A DNA stretch of 43,661 nt from Streptomyces calvus (GTDB lineage: Bacteria; Actinomycetota; Actinomycetes; Streptomycetales; Streptomycetaceae). The position numbers and the translations under genes are program-made. Where the stretch lies: contig NZ_VCNP01000028.1 in NCBI RefSeq assembly GCF_006782915.1, forward strand, positions 1 to 43,661, read 5' to 3'. How positions within the stretch are numbered: position 1 is the stretch's first letter; every line of letters starts with the position of its first letter. The notes under the pieces are model-generated. The model did not search any database. It saw only the letters and a list, made by a program, of their open reading frames with translations, and had not been told where the DNA came from. Of the stretch, positions 21,192 through 29,839 are shown piece by piece.

Positions 21192-22729
21192 GTGGCCTCC
21201 GTGGGAGGTGTCGTCGTCACGGCCGCCAGCGGCAGTTCCAGCCGGACCTCCGTGCCGCTGGTGTGGGAGCCCCGGCCGATGCGGATGCGGGCACCGACCG
21301 AGGCCGCCCGCTCCACCATGCCGACCAGCCCGAAGTGGCCGGCCCTGCGGAGCTGTTCGAGGCTGGTGCCGGGCGGGAGGCCGCGGCCGTCGTCGTGGAC
21401 GCTGATGCGCAGCAGGCCGCCGTGGACGCCCGCACTGACGTCGACCCGGGTGGGGCCGGCGTGCCGGTGGGCGTTCTCCATGGCTTCCGCGGCGATGGTG
21501 AGGAGCTGGCGGGCCACGGCCGGCGGGACCGGCGGGACCGTGTCGTCGCCCGTCGGGCGGTAGGTCGCGGCGAGACCGGTGCGGGTGCTGAAGTCACGGG
21601 TGCGGGCGGCGAGTTCCACCAGGACGTCGGTGCCGTGGTCCGGGTCCGACTCGCGGCGCAGGTCGGCGAGGAGTTCGCGGGACTCGGCGGCGGCGCGGCG
21701 GGCCGAGCGGGCGACGAGGTCGGCCTGCTGCCTGATCACGGCCGGGTCCATGCGGTCGGAGCCGGCGCGTGCGGCCAGGCCGTCGGCTGCCAGGGCGACG
21801 CCGTGCAGGGTCTTCGCCACCGAGTCGTGCATCTCCCGGGCGAGCCGGGCCCGTTCGGCGCCGACCGCCTCGGTGACGGCCAGGCGGGCCTGGACGGTGG
21901 TCAGGGCCTGGGTGGCCGTGCCGAGGCGGAGCATCAGGTTGCGCAGGCTGGAGCCGACGGCACCGGCGATGACGCACAGGCCGGGCAGCAGCAGGGTCTC
22001 CGCCGGGCCCGCCCGGGTGTCCTCCAGGGTGGCGTGGACGAGGAGGAGGATCAGGCCCTGGAGGGAGGCGAAGACGGCCGCGCCGCGCCAGCCGTAGACC
22101 AGGCCCGCCAGGAGCGGGGTGCAGACGCTGACGTAGGCGAGCGTGGTGTCCGGGCCGGCGGAGACGAGGAGCAGCGCGCCGAACAGGGTGTCGACGGCGA
22201 GGAGCGTGGGGTGGCGCAGGAGGAGCGGGCCGAAGCGCTCCCAGTCGCGGAAGAGGACGTAGGACGCCATGAAGGTGACGACGACGGCGCTGCCGACGAG
22301 TCGGGTGCCCCAGCCGGGGCCGGCGTTGAGGAGGGCGGCGGGGGCGGCGAGGGCGATCATCGCGAGGCGGAAGCCGAAGACCTGACGGCACAGCGCCTGG
22401 AGGGCGTTGACCTGGATCTGGACGTCGGGAGCCGGTGCGGGGTGCGGGGGGTGTGCCGGGGTGTCGGCGGGAGGGGGGTTGTGGGCCGGTGTGGCGGGGT
22501 GCGGTGTGTCGGCGGGTGCGGGCGGGGCCGGTGGGGGCGGGGCGGCGGCGGTCGCCGGGACGGCCGGTTCCCATCCCGGAGGCAGCGCCGGGGTCACCGT
22601 CGTCACCGGGACGTCCGGGGCGCCCGTCCGCGCGTAGTCCGGCAGGACGGTGCCCGCGGGCGGGGTGGTGATCTCGGCGGACCTCGCGGGGCGGCGGAAC
22701 AGCCGCGCGCGTTCCCCGGTCGTCGTCAT
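21188..22729 (-). CDS. membrane sensor histidine kinase, HisKA_3 type
   Basis: ATG 22729; 513 residues. The first 100 residues are a Pro/Ala-rich, disordered cytoplasmic extension. Six hydrophobic segments follow at about 119-262. The dimerisation/phospho-acceptor motif is ERARLAREMHDSVAKTLHG, with His301, followed by HATPase_c motifs: AEAMENAHRHAG (N box), VHDDGRGLPPG (G1) and HFGLVGMVERA (G2). These identify a NarL/DesK-class kinase. It is coupled to the response regulator and separated by 18 bases from tadC, so it is transcribed with the Tad genes. The sensed signal is unknown. Confidence 0.92.
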   Translation of the reverse strand: MTTTGERARLFRRPARSAEITTPPAGTVLPDYARTGAPDVPVTTVTPALPPGWEPAVPATAAAPPPPAPPAPADTPHPATPAHNPPPADTPAHPPHPAPAPDVQIQVNALQALCRQVFGFRLAMIALAAPAALLNAGPGWGTRLVGSAVVVTFMASYVLFRDWERFGPLLLRHPTLLAVDTLFGALLLVSAGPDTTLAYVSVCTPLLAGLVYGWRGAAVFASLQGLILLLVHATLEDTRAGPAETLLLPGLCVIAGAVGSSLRNLMLRLGTATQALTTVQARLAVTEAVGAERARLAREMHDSVAKTLHGVALAADGLAARAGSDRMDPAVIRQQADLVARSARRAAAESRELLADLRRESDPDHGTDVLVELAARTRDFSTRTGLAATYRPTGDDTVPPVPPAVARQLLTIAAEAMENAHRHAGPTRVDVSAGVHGGLLRISVHDDGRGLPPGTSLEQLRRAGHFGLVGMVERAASVGARIRIGRGSHTSGTEVRLELPLAAVTTTPPTEAT

Positions 22730-22747
22730 CGCAGCCGGCCCTCCGCC

Positions 22748-23635
22748 CTACTCGCCCGTGACCGCGCCGAAGTCGATGCCGGAGCCGAGGATCAGGCCGG
22801 CGCCGAGGAGGATCATCGTGGCCGGCACCATGAACGTGGTGATCATCATGGTGGCCTTGGGGACGGCGCGGGCCGCCTTGCGGCGGGCGTTCTGCGCGTC
22901 CGTGCGGCGCATGTCCCGGGCCAGCGACACCAGCGTGTCGACGATGGGCGCGCCCAGTTCCTCGCCCTGCTGCAGCGCCGTGACGAACATCGTCACCTGT
23001 TCGGAGTCGTTGCGGCGGCGCAGTTCCGCGAACGCCTGGCGGCGGCTCATGCCCAGGTCCATCTGGCGCAGGGTGATGCGCAGTTCGTCCGCCCACGGGC
23101 CCTCGTACCGGGACGCGACCCGGTCCAGGGCCTGGCGGAAGCCGAGGCCGGCGCTGACCACGACGGCCAGGACGTCCAGGAAGTCGGGCAGGGTGCGTTC
23201 GATGACGTCCTTGCGGATGCGGATCGCCGACCAGATGCCGACCTCCGTCCAGAACGCGCCGAAGGCGAGCAGCAGCAGCGCCACGAAGAGCTGGCCGCGC
23301 ATCAGGAAGACCAGGAAGCCGGTGCATCCGAGGGCGCCGTAGACGGCGCGGCGGGCGGCGTAGCGGTCGATGGTGAGGCCGCCCGGGTTGCCCGCCAGGT
23401 CGATCTTGCGGCGGTACTTGGCGACCTGCTTGGGGCCCATGAGGCGCAGCACGGCGGGCGCGTAGCGCATGCCCATGCGGTCGATGAGGGAGTCGACCGC
23501 GCCGGTGCGGGTGGAGCCGACCTCCAGGGCGAGCATCAGGTCGCCGGGGAGTTTCGCCTCGGCCCGGTACATGCGGACGCCGGCGAAGACGCCGAAGACG
23601 GCGAGGCCCATGAGCAGTGCGAGCACGAGTGCCAT
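22748..23635 (-). CDS. tadC: TadC, type II/IV secretion F-domain membrane protein
   Basis: ATG 23635; 295 residues. It has an N-terminal TM (LVLALLMGLAVFGVFAGV), two central TM segments near 100-135, the T2SSF domain (LPDFLDVLAVVVSAGLGFRQ, DELRITLRQMDLGMSRRQAF, VTMFVTALQQGEELGAP) and a C-terminal TM (ILLGAGLILGSG). TadC forms the inner-membrane platform with TadB and transmits the work of the TadA ATPase to pilin polymerisation. Length and architecture are normal. It lies 33 bases after tadB. Confidence 0.93.
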   Translation of the reverse strand: MALVLALLMGLAVFGVFAGVRMYRAEAKLPGDLMLALEVGSTRTGAVDSLIDRMGMRYAPAVLRLMGPKQVAKYRRKIDLAGNPGGLTIDRYAARRAVYGALGCTGFLVFLMRGQLFVALLLLAFGAFWTEVGIWSAIRIRKDVIERTLPDFLDVLAVVVSAGLGFRQALDRVASRYEGPWADELRITLRQMDLGMSRRQAFAELRRRNDSEQVTMFVTALQQGEELGAPIVDTLVSLARDMRRTDAQNARRKAARAVPKATMMITTFMVPATMILLGAGLILGSGIDFGAVTGE

Positions 23636-23668
23636 GTCGGTCGTTTCCTCCTCTGCCGGTGCGGCTGT

Positions 23669-24613
23669 TCAGACGTCGATGCGGGACAGTCGGCGGATGA
23701 GGACGAAGCCGACGGCGTACAGGGCGAACGCGATGATCACGGCCAGTTGGCCGGCGGGTGAGCCGGTCATGCGTTCCAGGGCGCCGTCCTTCACGCCGTT
23801 CATCAGGAACAGCGAGCCGATGCCGAGGACGGGGACGGCGTAGGAGGTCATGCTGACCTGGGAGAGCTGGGTGCGTACCTCACGCCGGGTCTCCTTGCGT
23901 TCCTCCAGGGTCTCCGTGAGGTTGCGCAGGGCGCTCACCACCTGGCCGCCGGCGCGGTTGGACAGCACCAGCGTGGTGACGAGGACGACGAGTTCGCGGG
24001 AGGGGAGGCGGTCGGCGAGTTCGCCGAGCGCGTCGTCCATCGAGGCGCCGACGGCCAGCTGGTTGGCGACCTTGGCGAGTTCCTCGCCGGCCGGGGCCTC
24101 CAGTTCCTCCGCCGCCATGCCGATGGCGGTGCGCAGGGCGAGGCCGGCCTGGGTGGCGTTGGCGAGGATGCGGGCGAGTTCGGGAAGCTGGTTGATGAAC
24201 TTCTCGATGCGTTTCTGGCGCTGCCAGTTGAGGAACTGCAGGGCGGCCCACGCGCCGAGCAGGCCGGCGATCGGGCCGAAGAACGGGGCGAGGGCGGCCT
24301 GCCCGACCAGCCAGAGGCCGGCGACCGTGGCGGCCATGGCGGCGGTGAACTCGCCGGGTGTGATGTCCAGGCCGGTGGCCAGCAGGCGCAGTTCCAGCTT
24401 GCGGCCGAGTTCGGTGCGGCGCAGGCGGCGGTCCAGGGTGGGGAAGTGGCGCCGGCGGCCGGTGACGGGGATCTGGCCGGTGGCGGTCAGCCGGTCCACC
24501 AGCGCCTGCCGCTGTGCCCGGCCGGCGGCGTAGGTGTGCACGCCGACGACGGCGAGCACGCACGTCAGCAGTGCGATGCCGGTGGTCAGCGTGATCAGGT
24601 TCTGCAGATCCAT
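23669..24613 (-). CDS. tadB: TadB, type II/IV secretion F-domain membrane protein
   Basis: ATG 24613; 314 residues. N-terminal TM at about 9-28, two TM segments near 90-128, then the T2SSF core (LPELARILANATQAGLALRT, AVGASMDDALGELADRLPS, VLSNRAGGQVVSALRNLTET) and two hydrophobic segments at the C-terminus. It is the partner of TadC in the Flp pilus membrane platform. Thirteen bases separate it from tadA, so the two are tightly cotranscribed. Confidence 0.93.
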   Translation of the reverse strand: MDLQNLITLTTGIALLTCVLAVVGVHTYAAGRAQRQALVDRLTATGQIPVTGRRRHFPTLDRRLRRTELGRKLELRLLATGLDITPGEFTAAMAATVAGLWLVGQAALAPFFGPIAGLLGAWAALQFLNWQRQKRIEKFINQLPELARILANATQAGLALRTAIGMAAEELEAPAGEELAKVANQLAVGASMDDALGELADRLPSRELVVLVTTLVLSNRAGGQVVSALRNLTETLEERKETRREVRTQLSQVSMTSYAVPVLGIGSLFLMNGVKDGALERMTGSPAGQLAVIIAFALYAVGFVLIRRLSRIDV

Positions 24614-24626
24614 GGGGGTCGGGTTC

Positions 24627-25964
24627 CTAGCTGGCTTCTCGGGTGGCGAGCTGGTCGGAGGAGTGGGCGACGCCGAACGCCTGCGGGACGGGCTGGCTCG
24701 CCATGTAGAGGCGGTCGGCGGTGCGGCGCGGCAGCGGGTGGTGGGTGTAGGTGCCGTGGACGCGGCCGTCGGCGGTCATCGGCCGGGCGTTGAAGCGGGC
24801 GACGGTGGCCAGCCGGTACGGCTCGCCGCCGTGGCTCTCCAGCAGGGCGATCTCGGTGATGCGGCGGGCGCCGTCGGCGAAGCGGGTGAGCTGGACGATG
24901 ACGTCGACGGCGCTGTTGATCTGGTCGTGCAGGGCGACGAAGGGGATCTCCACGTCGGACATGGAGGCGAGGGTCTGCAGGCGCATCAGCGCGTCCTCGG
25001 CGCTGTTGGCGTGGACGGTGGCGAGGGAGCCGTCGTGGCCGGTGGACATGGCCTGGAGCATGTCGAGGGACTCGCCGCCGCGGACCTCGCCGACGACGAT
25101 GCGGTCGGGGCGCATGCGCAGGGAGTTGCGCACCAGGTCGCGGATGGTGACCCGGCCCTTGCCCTCGACGTTCGGCGGGCGGGACTCCAGGCGGATGACG
25201 TGCGGCTGCTGGAGCTGGAGTTCGGCGGAGTCCTCGATGGTGATGATGCGTTCGCCGGCCGGGATCAGGCCGGAGAGGGCGTTGAGGAGGGTGGTCTTGC
25301 CGGTGCCGGTGGCGCCGGAGACGATGATGTTGAAGCGGGCCTGCACCAGGCCGGCGAGCAGGTAGAGCATGTGCTCGTCGAGCGAGCCGAGGCCGATGAG
25401 CTCCTGGAGGGTGAAGGAGCGGGGGAAGCGGCGGATGGTGAGGGTGGCGCCGGTCAGGGACAGCGGCGGGATGATGACGTTGACGCGTTCGCCGGACGGG
25501 AGGCGGGCGTCGACCATGGGGTTGGACTCGTCGACGCGGCGGTTGACGGTGGAGACGATGCGTTCGATGGTCTGCATGAGCTGCTCGTTGGAGGCGAACC
25601 GCATCGGCAGCTGTTCGACCCGGCCGCCGCGCTCCACGAAGATCGCGTCGGGGCCGTTCACCATGATCTCGGTGATCGACGCGTCCTCCAGCAGCGGCTC
25701 GAGGATGCCGAGGCCCAGTGCCTCGTCGACGACCCTGCGGATCAGCTGGGAGCGTTCGACGGTGGACAGGACGGGGCCCTCGCGGCTGATGATGTGGCCG
25801 AGGACGCGTTCCAGGCGGGCCCGGCGTTCGGCCGCGGCCAGCGCACTCATCTCCGCGAGGTCGATCTCCTCCAGGAGTTTGGCGCGGTAGGAGGCGACCA
25901 GGTGGCCGTCCTCGCCGCGTCCGGCCGTCTCCTCGGGGGAGTTGATGCGTGCCCGCAGGCTCAT
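24627..25964 (-). CDS. tadA: TadA/CpaF secretion ATPase
   Basis: ATG 25964; 445 residues. This is a complete PilT/VirB11-like ATPase: N-terminal helical domain, [19 protein letters not shown] at about 96-114, Walker [10 protein letters not shown] at 217-225, the Asp box [12 protein letters not shown], Walker B region [11 protein letters not shown] at 288-298, and the His box [15 protein letters not shown] near 307-321. It powers Flp pilus assembly and is the most diagnostic gene of the locus. Product is cytoplasmic and probably hexameric. Confidence 0.96.
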   Translation of the reverse strand: MSLRARINSPEETAGRGEDGHLVASYRAKLLEEIDLAEMSALAAAERRARLERVLGHIISREGPVLSTVERSQLIRRVVDEALGLGILEPLLEDASITEIMVNGPDAIFVERGGRVEQLPMRFASNEQLMQTIERIVSTVNRRVDESNPMVDARLPSGERVNVIIPPLSLTGATLTIRRFPRSFTLQELIGLGSLDEHMLYLLAGLVQARFNIIVSGATGTGKTTLLNALSGLIPAGERIITIEDSAELQLQQPHVIRLESRPPNVEGKGRVTIRDLVRNSLRMRPDRIVVGEVRGGESLDMLQAMSTGHDGSLATVHANSAEDALMRLQTLASMSDVEIPFVALHDQINSAVDVIVQLTRFADGARRITEIALLESHGGEPYRLATVARFNARPMTADGRVHGTYTHHPLPRRTADRLYMASQPVPQAFGVAHSSDQLATREAS

Positions 25965-25978
25965 GAGTCCGGTGCTCC

Positions 25979-26335
25979 TCAGTGGTCGAGCGGCATCGTG
26001 GCGGTCTTGCGGGCCGGGCCGAAGTCCCAGCCCGGCACGATCGAGGGGATGTCGACGGTCGCGGTGACGGTGACCTCGTCGCCGCCGGGGCTGCCCTCGC
26101 AGGAGGTGCCGTCGGCGAGCCAGGCGCTGACGGCGGCGGTGCAGGCTGAGCCGTAGGCCTGGTCGAGGGAGGCGCTGCGGGCCGCGGCGCGGGCGGCGGT
26201 GCCGGCCTGCTGGGCGGTGTAGGCGATCAGGCCGAGCTGTACGGCGGCCATGGCGACGATCAGCAGGACGGGCAGGAAGCCGAGGTATTCGAGGGCGACC
26301 TGTCCGCGGTCGCGGCGGCTGCGGCGGTACGGCAT
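25979..26335 (-). CDS. tadE: TadE-like pseudopilin
   Basis: ATG 26335; 118 residues. The short basic leader RRSRRDRG|QVALEYLGF gives prepilin cleavage after Gly with Glu at +5, then a TM helix and the ARAAARSASLDQAYG helix. The C-terminal domain is exported beta-rich (VTVTATVDIPSIVPGW) with two cysteines. TadE-type minor pilins help initiate or stabilise the Flp pilus. One base separates it from the preceding stop codon and 14 bases from tadA. Confidence 0.9.
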   Translation of the reverse strand: MPYRRSRRDRGQVALEYLGFLPVLLIVAMAAVQLGLIAYTAQQAGTAARAAARSASLDQAYGSACTAAVSAWLADGTSCEGSPGGDEVTVTATVDIPSIVPGWDFGPARKTATMPLDH

Positions 26336-26336
26336 G

Positions 26337-26921
26337 TCAGTCCGTCTCCTCCTCGACCGCGCCCGCGTGGCCCTTCACGTCGAACGGGACGGAGAGGGTG
26401 CCCGGGAAGAGGAGGGGCACGCTCAGTTCCACGTCGGCGGTGACGAAGCCGCCTGCCGTCGCGCAGTTCACCGTCGCTCCCCCTGCCCACGCCCCCGACA
26501 GCTTGTCGAGCCCGGCCTCCTGGCAGGCTCCCTGGCGCGCGCCGGGCGCCGCCGCGGTGGCCGCCCGTACGGCCTCGTCCGCAGCATTCCCCGCAAGGGT
26601 GAACGTGTACCCCACGAGGACGAGCTGCCACAGGACCACCAGCGTCACCAGGATCGTCGGCGTCATGCCGAGGAACTCGACGGTGACCTGGCCCCGGTCG
26701 CGGGCCTCCCGTGCCACCGTCAGCTCCTGGACGCAGAGCCCGCGTGCCGCCGTCCGCCTCCGGTCGAGCGGTCCGGGTGCCGCCGTCCGCTCCCGCTCGC
26801 GGAAGCGCCGGACCGCCGCCCGTCCCCGGTCGCAGGACCGCCGTACCGCCTTCGGCCCCCGGTCGAGCCGTCCTGGTACCGCCGTCCGCCCCCGGTCCCG
26901 GGGCCTGTGTACCGCCGTCAT
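26337..26921 (-). CDS. TadF/TadE-like pseudopilin with repeat-expanded leader
   Basis: From ATG 26921, one base after the tadZ stop and preceded by GGGGGGA, the protein has 194 residues. The C-terminal 120 are a standard minor pilin: RDRG|QVTVEFLGMTP with Glu at +5, TM helix, and an exported domain with two cysteines. The N-terminal 77 residues after Met are seven 11-residue repeats of the type TAVxxxxDRGR encoded by seven 33-bp units. The last unit contains the real cleavage site. A second plausible start is GTG 26717, with AGGAG six bases upstream, giving a normal 126-residue pilin and leaving the array largely untranslated. Which start is used cannot be decided from sequence. Confidence 0.82.
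   Translation of the reverse strand: MTAVHRPRDRGRTAVPGRLDRGPKAVRRSCDRGRAAVRRFRERERTAAPGPLDRRRTAARGLCVQELTVAREARDRGQVTVEFLGMTPTILVTLVVLWQLVLVGYTFTLAGNAADEAVRAATAAAPGARQGACQEAGLDKLSGAWAGGATVNCATAGGFVTADVELSVPLLFPGTLSVPFDVKGHAGAVEEETD
26688..26918 (-). repeat. tandem array of seven 33-bp units
   Basis: Read on the minus strand, the units begin ACGGCGG(T/C)AC and end near CGACCGGGG-CGG. Lengths are 33, 36, 30, 33, 33, 33 and 33 bases, 231 in total, with the 36/30 pair being a boundary shift. All keep the frame and none has a stop codon. The last unit encodes the prepilin peptidase site. Confidence 0.8.
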
Positions 26922-26922
26922 G

Positions 26923-28176
26923 TCATCCCCCCGCGTCCTTGCGTCGCCGGAAGCTCACCGCGCCGCGGTCGCCGCGCAGCCGGCCCGTCCTGTGGGCGCC
27001 CTCGGCCGCCTTGACCAGGCCGAGTTCGCCGGCCAGGCCCCACAGGGCCTGCTTGACCGTGCTCCTGCTCTCCAGTTCGTGGACGCGGCCGGCGTCCACG
27101 ACGCCCTGGAGTTCCTTGAAGTGGGCGGGGATCGTGGTGGCCGCCACCGCCGTGCCGGTGATCTTCCGGATGAGCGGGGGCTGGATCTCCGTGGACCGGG
27201 TGTGCCGGTTGATCACCACCGTGGTCTCCTCGGCCTTGCGGATCTGCAGCCGGTCCCACATCCGCACGGCCCGCTTGGCGCCCCGCACGGCGATCACGTC
27301 GGGTGTGGTGACCAGCAGCGCCGTGTCGGCCATCTCCACGGCCGCCGCGCCCGCCCCGCCGAGCTGGGCGCCGCAGTCGATGACGACGACGTCGTAGCGG
27401 GAGCGCAGGGCGCTGACGATCTGGCGGGCGGCGCGGTCGGTGACGTCCTCGCCGCGTTCGCCCTCGCCGGGTGCGAGGAGCAGGGCGACGCCGGTGTCGT
27501 GCCGGAAGACGGCGTCGGCCAGGACGCGCGGCGAGATGTCGGTGATGGCGGCGAGGTCGACCACGGAGCGGCGGAACTGGACGTCCAGGTAGGAGGCGAT
27601 GTCGCCGGTCTGGAGGTCCATGTCGACCAGGGCGGTGCTGCGGCCGGACGCCTGCGCGGCGAGGGCCAGCTGGATCGCGGTGAGGGTCGCGCCGACGCCG
27701 CCCTTGGCGCCGCTGACGGTGACGACGGTGCCGCCGGCGCCGGTGAACACGTCGCCGCCGGAGCTCAGATGGCGGCGTACGCCGACGGACCACTGGGCGA
27801 CGGCCTGGACGCGGCTGGCGAGTTCCTCGTAGCCGAGCGGCAGGGCGACCAGGCCGCGGGCGCCGTAGTCCATGGCGGCCTGGAACAGGCCGGGGCTCGC
27901 GTCGGAGGTGACGAGGATGACGCCGACGGACGGGAAGCGCAGGGCGACTTCGCGGATCAGCTCCAGCGCGGGCACGGGGCCGATCCGCTCGTGCACGACC
28001 ACGACCTCGGGCAGCTCGTCGACGGACTCGGCGGCCAGGCGCGCGAGGGTGTCGACGAGCTGGGTGGAGTCGGCCACCGGAGCCACCGGCTCGGCGTCCG
28101 GGAGCTGGCTGAGCAGTGTGGTGATGGACCGGACGGCGTCCGCGTCGCCGACTGCCGGGAGGATCCTCGTGGGCAT
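26923..28176 (-). CDS. tadZ: TadZ/CpaE-like ParA-family localisation protein
   Basis: ATG 28176; 417 residues. Residues about 1-135 form an atypical receiver-like domain (GVILVTSDASPGLFQAAM, YGARGLVALPLG). From 150 there is a MinD/ParA-type ATPase: GTVVTVSGAKGGVGATLTA (P-loop 156-165), ALVDMDLQTGDIASYL, and VVVIDCGAQLGG. The P-loop reads KGGVGAT, lacking the usual Lys before Thr, as seen in atypical TadZ proteins that bind but poorly hydrolyse ATP. TadZ positions the Tad machine at its site in the cell. The tail is Arg/Lys-rich. Confidence 0.9.
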   Translation of the reverse strand: MPTRILPAVGDADAVRSITTLLSQLPDAEPVAPVADSTQLVDTLARLAAESVDELPEVVVVHERIGPVPALELIREVALRFPSVGVILVTSDASPGLFQAAMDYGARGLVALPLGYEELASRVQAVAQWSVGVRRHLSSGGDVFTGAGGTVVTVSGAKGGVGATLTAIQLALAAQASGRSTALVDMDLQTGDIASYLDVQFRRSVVDLAAITDISPRVLADAVFRHDTGVALLLAPGEGERGEDVTDRAARQIVSALRSRYDVVVIDCGAQLGGAGAAAVEMADTALLVTTPDVIAVRGAKRAVRMWDRLQIRKAEETTVVINRHTRSTEIQPPLIRKITGTAVAATTIPAHFKELQGVVDAGRVHELESRSTVKQALWGLAGELGLVKAAEGAHRTGRLRGDRGAVSFRRRKDAGG

Positions 28177-28185
28177 GCGGGCCTC

Positions 28186-28893
28186 TCACTTGTCCTTCGC
28201 GAGTTCGTAGGTCCGGTCCTGCTCCGGGACGGTGGTGTCGCCTCCGGGCGCGACCAGCGCCAGCCGGACCCGCTGGGCGAACGACTCGGCGTAGGTGATG
28301 CGCTGGGCGTCGATGGTGGACAGCGCGAAGGTGATCGGGACGGCGTCGGTGGCTTCGCGGCCGGGGTCGTCCTCGTCGGGCTTCAGGGCGGTGAGCCGGC
28401 CGACGTCGAGGACCTTGGCGTTCGTCACGATGATCTTGGACTGGGCGGGGTCGCCCTCCCGCTGACCCTCGAACGTGGCGTACACGTTGACCGTGGAGCC
28501 CGGTGTGATCTTGCCGGCGACGCCGGTCGCCGCGTCGATCATGATGGCGACCTCCTGCTGTCCGGGCCGGAGTGCGGGCTGGTCGACGACCATGTCGCTC
28601 TGGAGCAGGGAGCCCTCGCGCAGCGTGGTGACGGCGATCTTGTCCTGGATCTCCCGCAGATCGGTCACCGCGTTCTCGGACAGCCACCGCTCGGGCATCG
28701 AGATCTTCTCGAACTGGCCCCTGCTGAGCGGAGTGTAGGGCGCGACATCGGATTTCAGCCGGTACGCGGTGACCTCGGGGCCGACCTTGGACTCCACGTC
28801 GTCGATGACGGAGAGCACGCCGGCGAAGGCGCCGAGGGCGCACAGGACCGACAGGAGCAGGAGTATCACGCCGCGGCGCTGACGGGAGTTCAT
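28186..28893 (-). CDS. cpaB: CpaB/RcpC-like pilus assembly protein
   Basis: ATG 28893; 235 residues. A TM near 9-28 (ILLLLSVLCALGAFAGVLSV) is followed by a SAF domain (AYRLKSDVAPYTPLSRGQFE, AVTTLREGSLLQSDMV) and the RcpC-type domain with VAIMIDAATGVAGKITPGS and VNVYATF. These are the typical features of CpaB, which is exported and supports pilus passage through the envelope. It ends nine bases before tadZ, in one operon. Confidence 0.9.
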   Translation of the reverse strand: MNSRQRRGVILLLLSVLCALGAFAGVLSVIDDVESKVGPEVTAYRLKSDVAPYTPLSRGQFEKISMPERWLSENAVTDLREIQDKIAVTTLREGSLLQSDMVVDQPALRPGQQEVAIMIDAATGVAGKITPGSTVNVYATFEGQREGDPAQSKIIVTNAKVLDVGRLTALKPDEDDPGREATDAVPITFALSTIDAQRITYAESFAQRVRLALVAPGGDTTVPEQDRTYELAKDK

Positions 28894-28972
28894 GAACCGT
28901 ACAACCTCATCGGGGATATCGGTCGAGCGGGCGGGGGCGGTGCCGGGCGGTGGGCCGGGCGTGGTGCGGGAC

Positions 28973-29839
28973 TCACCCGACGGCCGCCCGGTTCCCGGCC
29001 GGGCTGCCGGGTGGTGCGTCCTGGCCGGGTGGTGTGGCCGAACAGAACACGCAGCGGTCGCCGATGACGTCGATGCCGCACCAGTGGCAGGTGCTCCGCC
29101 GCACGGACGTGACCAGCTGATACAGGACGGACAGGTCGGGCAGATAGGTGCAGAACTCGATCAGTCTGCCGGTGCCCCACCAGGTCGGGGATTCGGCCGG
29201 AAGCGGACTCTCGCGCAGGCCCTGCACCTTCCAGGACGGCGCCAGGGTGGCGGTGACCCAGTCGGACTGGAACTGGCCCTTGGCGACGAGCATCCAGGTG
29301 CCGAACTCGGGGCCGTCGAGGGAGGTTCCGGGGCCGAGGCGGACCAGTTGCGGCTGCGGGTGGGCGAGTACGGCGAACTGGCTGCCGGGCATCCAGGAGC
29401 GGGCGTGCTGCTTGAGGTCGACCGGGACCCGGTCGAGGCGGGCGACGGAGCCGAGCAGCGCACCGCAGTGGAGGTAGTGGGTGAGCAGGCGTCCGGCGGA
29501 GGCGAGGACGCCGGGGCTGAGGTCGCAGGAGGCGAGCTGGCGCAACTGCCGCACCAGGACGGCCAGTCCGAGGGGCGGCAGGTCGGGGCGGAAGAGGGCT
29601 ATCCGGTCGCTCTCCAGCAGGGAGCGCAGGGTGTGCAGGCGGCGCCGGACGGCGGTGGGGGTGGCCCGGGAGCAGACGACGATGACGTGGCCGTGCTGCT
29701 CGACGAGCAACTGCAGCTCGGCCAGGACCTGTTCGAGCGGGCGGGTGTCGACGTCCCGGAGCACCACGGCGGGCAGGGTCCGTTCGTCCTGCGCCGGCAG
29801 CGCCATGTCTGCGCTGGTCACGGCAATGGCAGTTGGCAC
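28973..29839 (-). CDS. hypothetical protein with C-terminal zinc ribbon, first gene of the Tad block
   Basis: GTG 29839 has GGGGAG six bases upstream, giving 288 residues; longer frames lack a ribosome-binding site. No signal peptide or TM is present. The N-terminal third is Rossmann-like (TLPAVVLRDVDTRPLEQVL, GHVIVVCSRATPTAVRRRL, DRIALFRPDLPPLGLAVLV). The middle contains hydrophobic beta segments. The C-terminus has CHWCGIDVIGDRCVFC, a four-Cys zinc ribbon. The enzyme class is not recognised. It starts the leftward Tad block, 79 bases before cpaB, and may be a regulatory or assembly factor; this rests on position. Confidence 0.78.
   Translation of the reverse strand: MPTAIAVTSADMALPAQDERTLPAVVLRDVDTRPLEQVLAELQLLVEQHGHVIVVCSRATPTAVRRRLHTLRSLLESDRIALFRPDLPPLGLAVLVRQLRQLASCDLSPGVLASAGRLLTHYLHCGALLGSVARLDRVPVDLKQHARSWMPGSQFAVLAHPQPQLVRLGPGTSLDGPEFGTWMLVAKGQFQSDWVTATLAPSWKVQGLRESPLPAESPTWWGTGRLIEFCTYLPDLSVLYQLVTSVRRSTCHWCGIDVIGDRCVFCSATPPGQDAPPGSPAGNRAAVG

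Noticed and set aside
21179..23761. Plus-strand frame of 860 codons opposite the kinase and tadC genes
   Set aside because: Composition is Gly/Ala/Glu/Arg low complexity and it is antisense to well-recognised genes with canonical motifs.
26398..29067. Plus-strand frame of 889 codons opposite tadZ/cpaB, with Pro-rich repeats
   Set aside because: It is the complement of the 33-bp repeat array and of clear Tad genes and has no ribosome-binding site.
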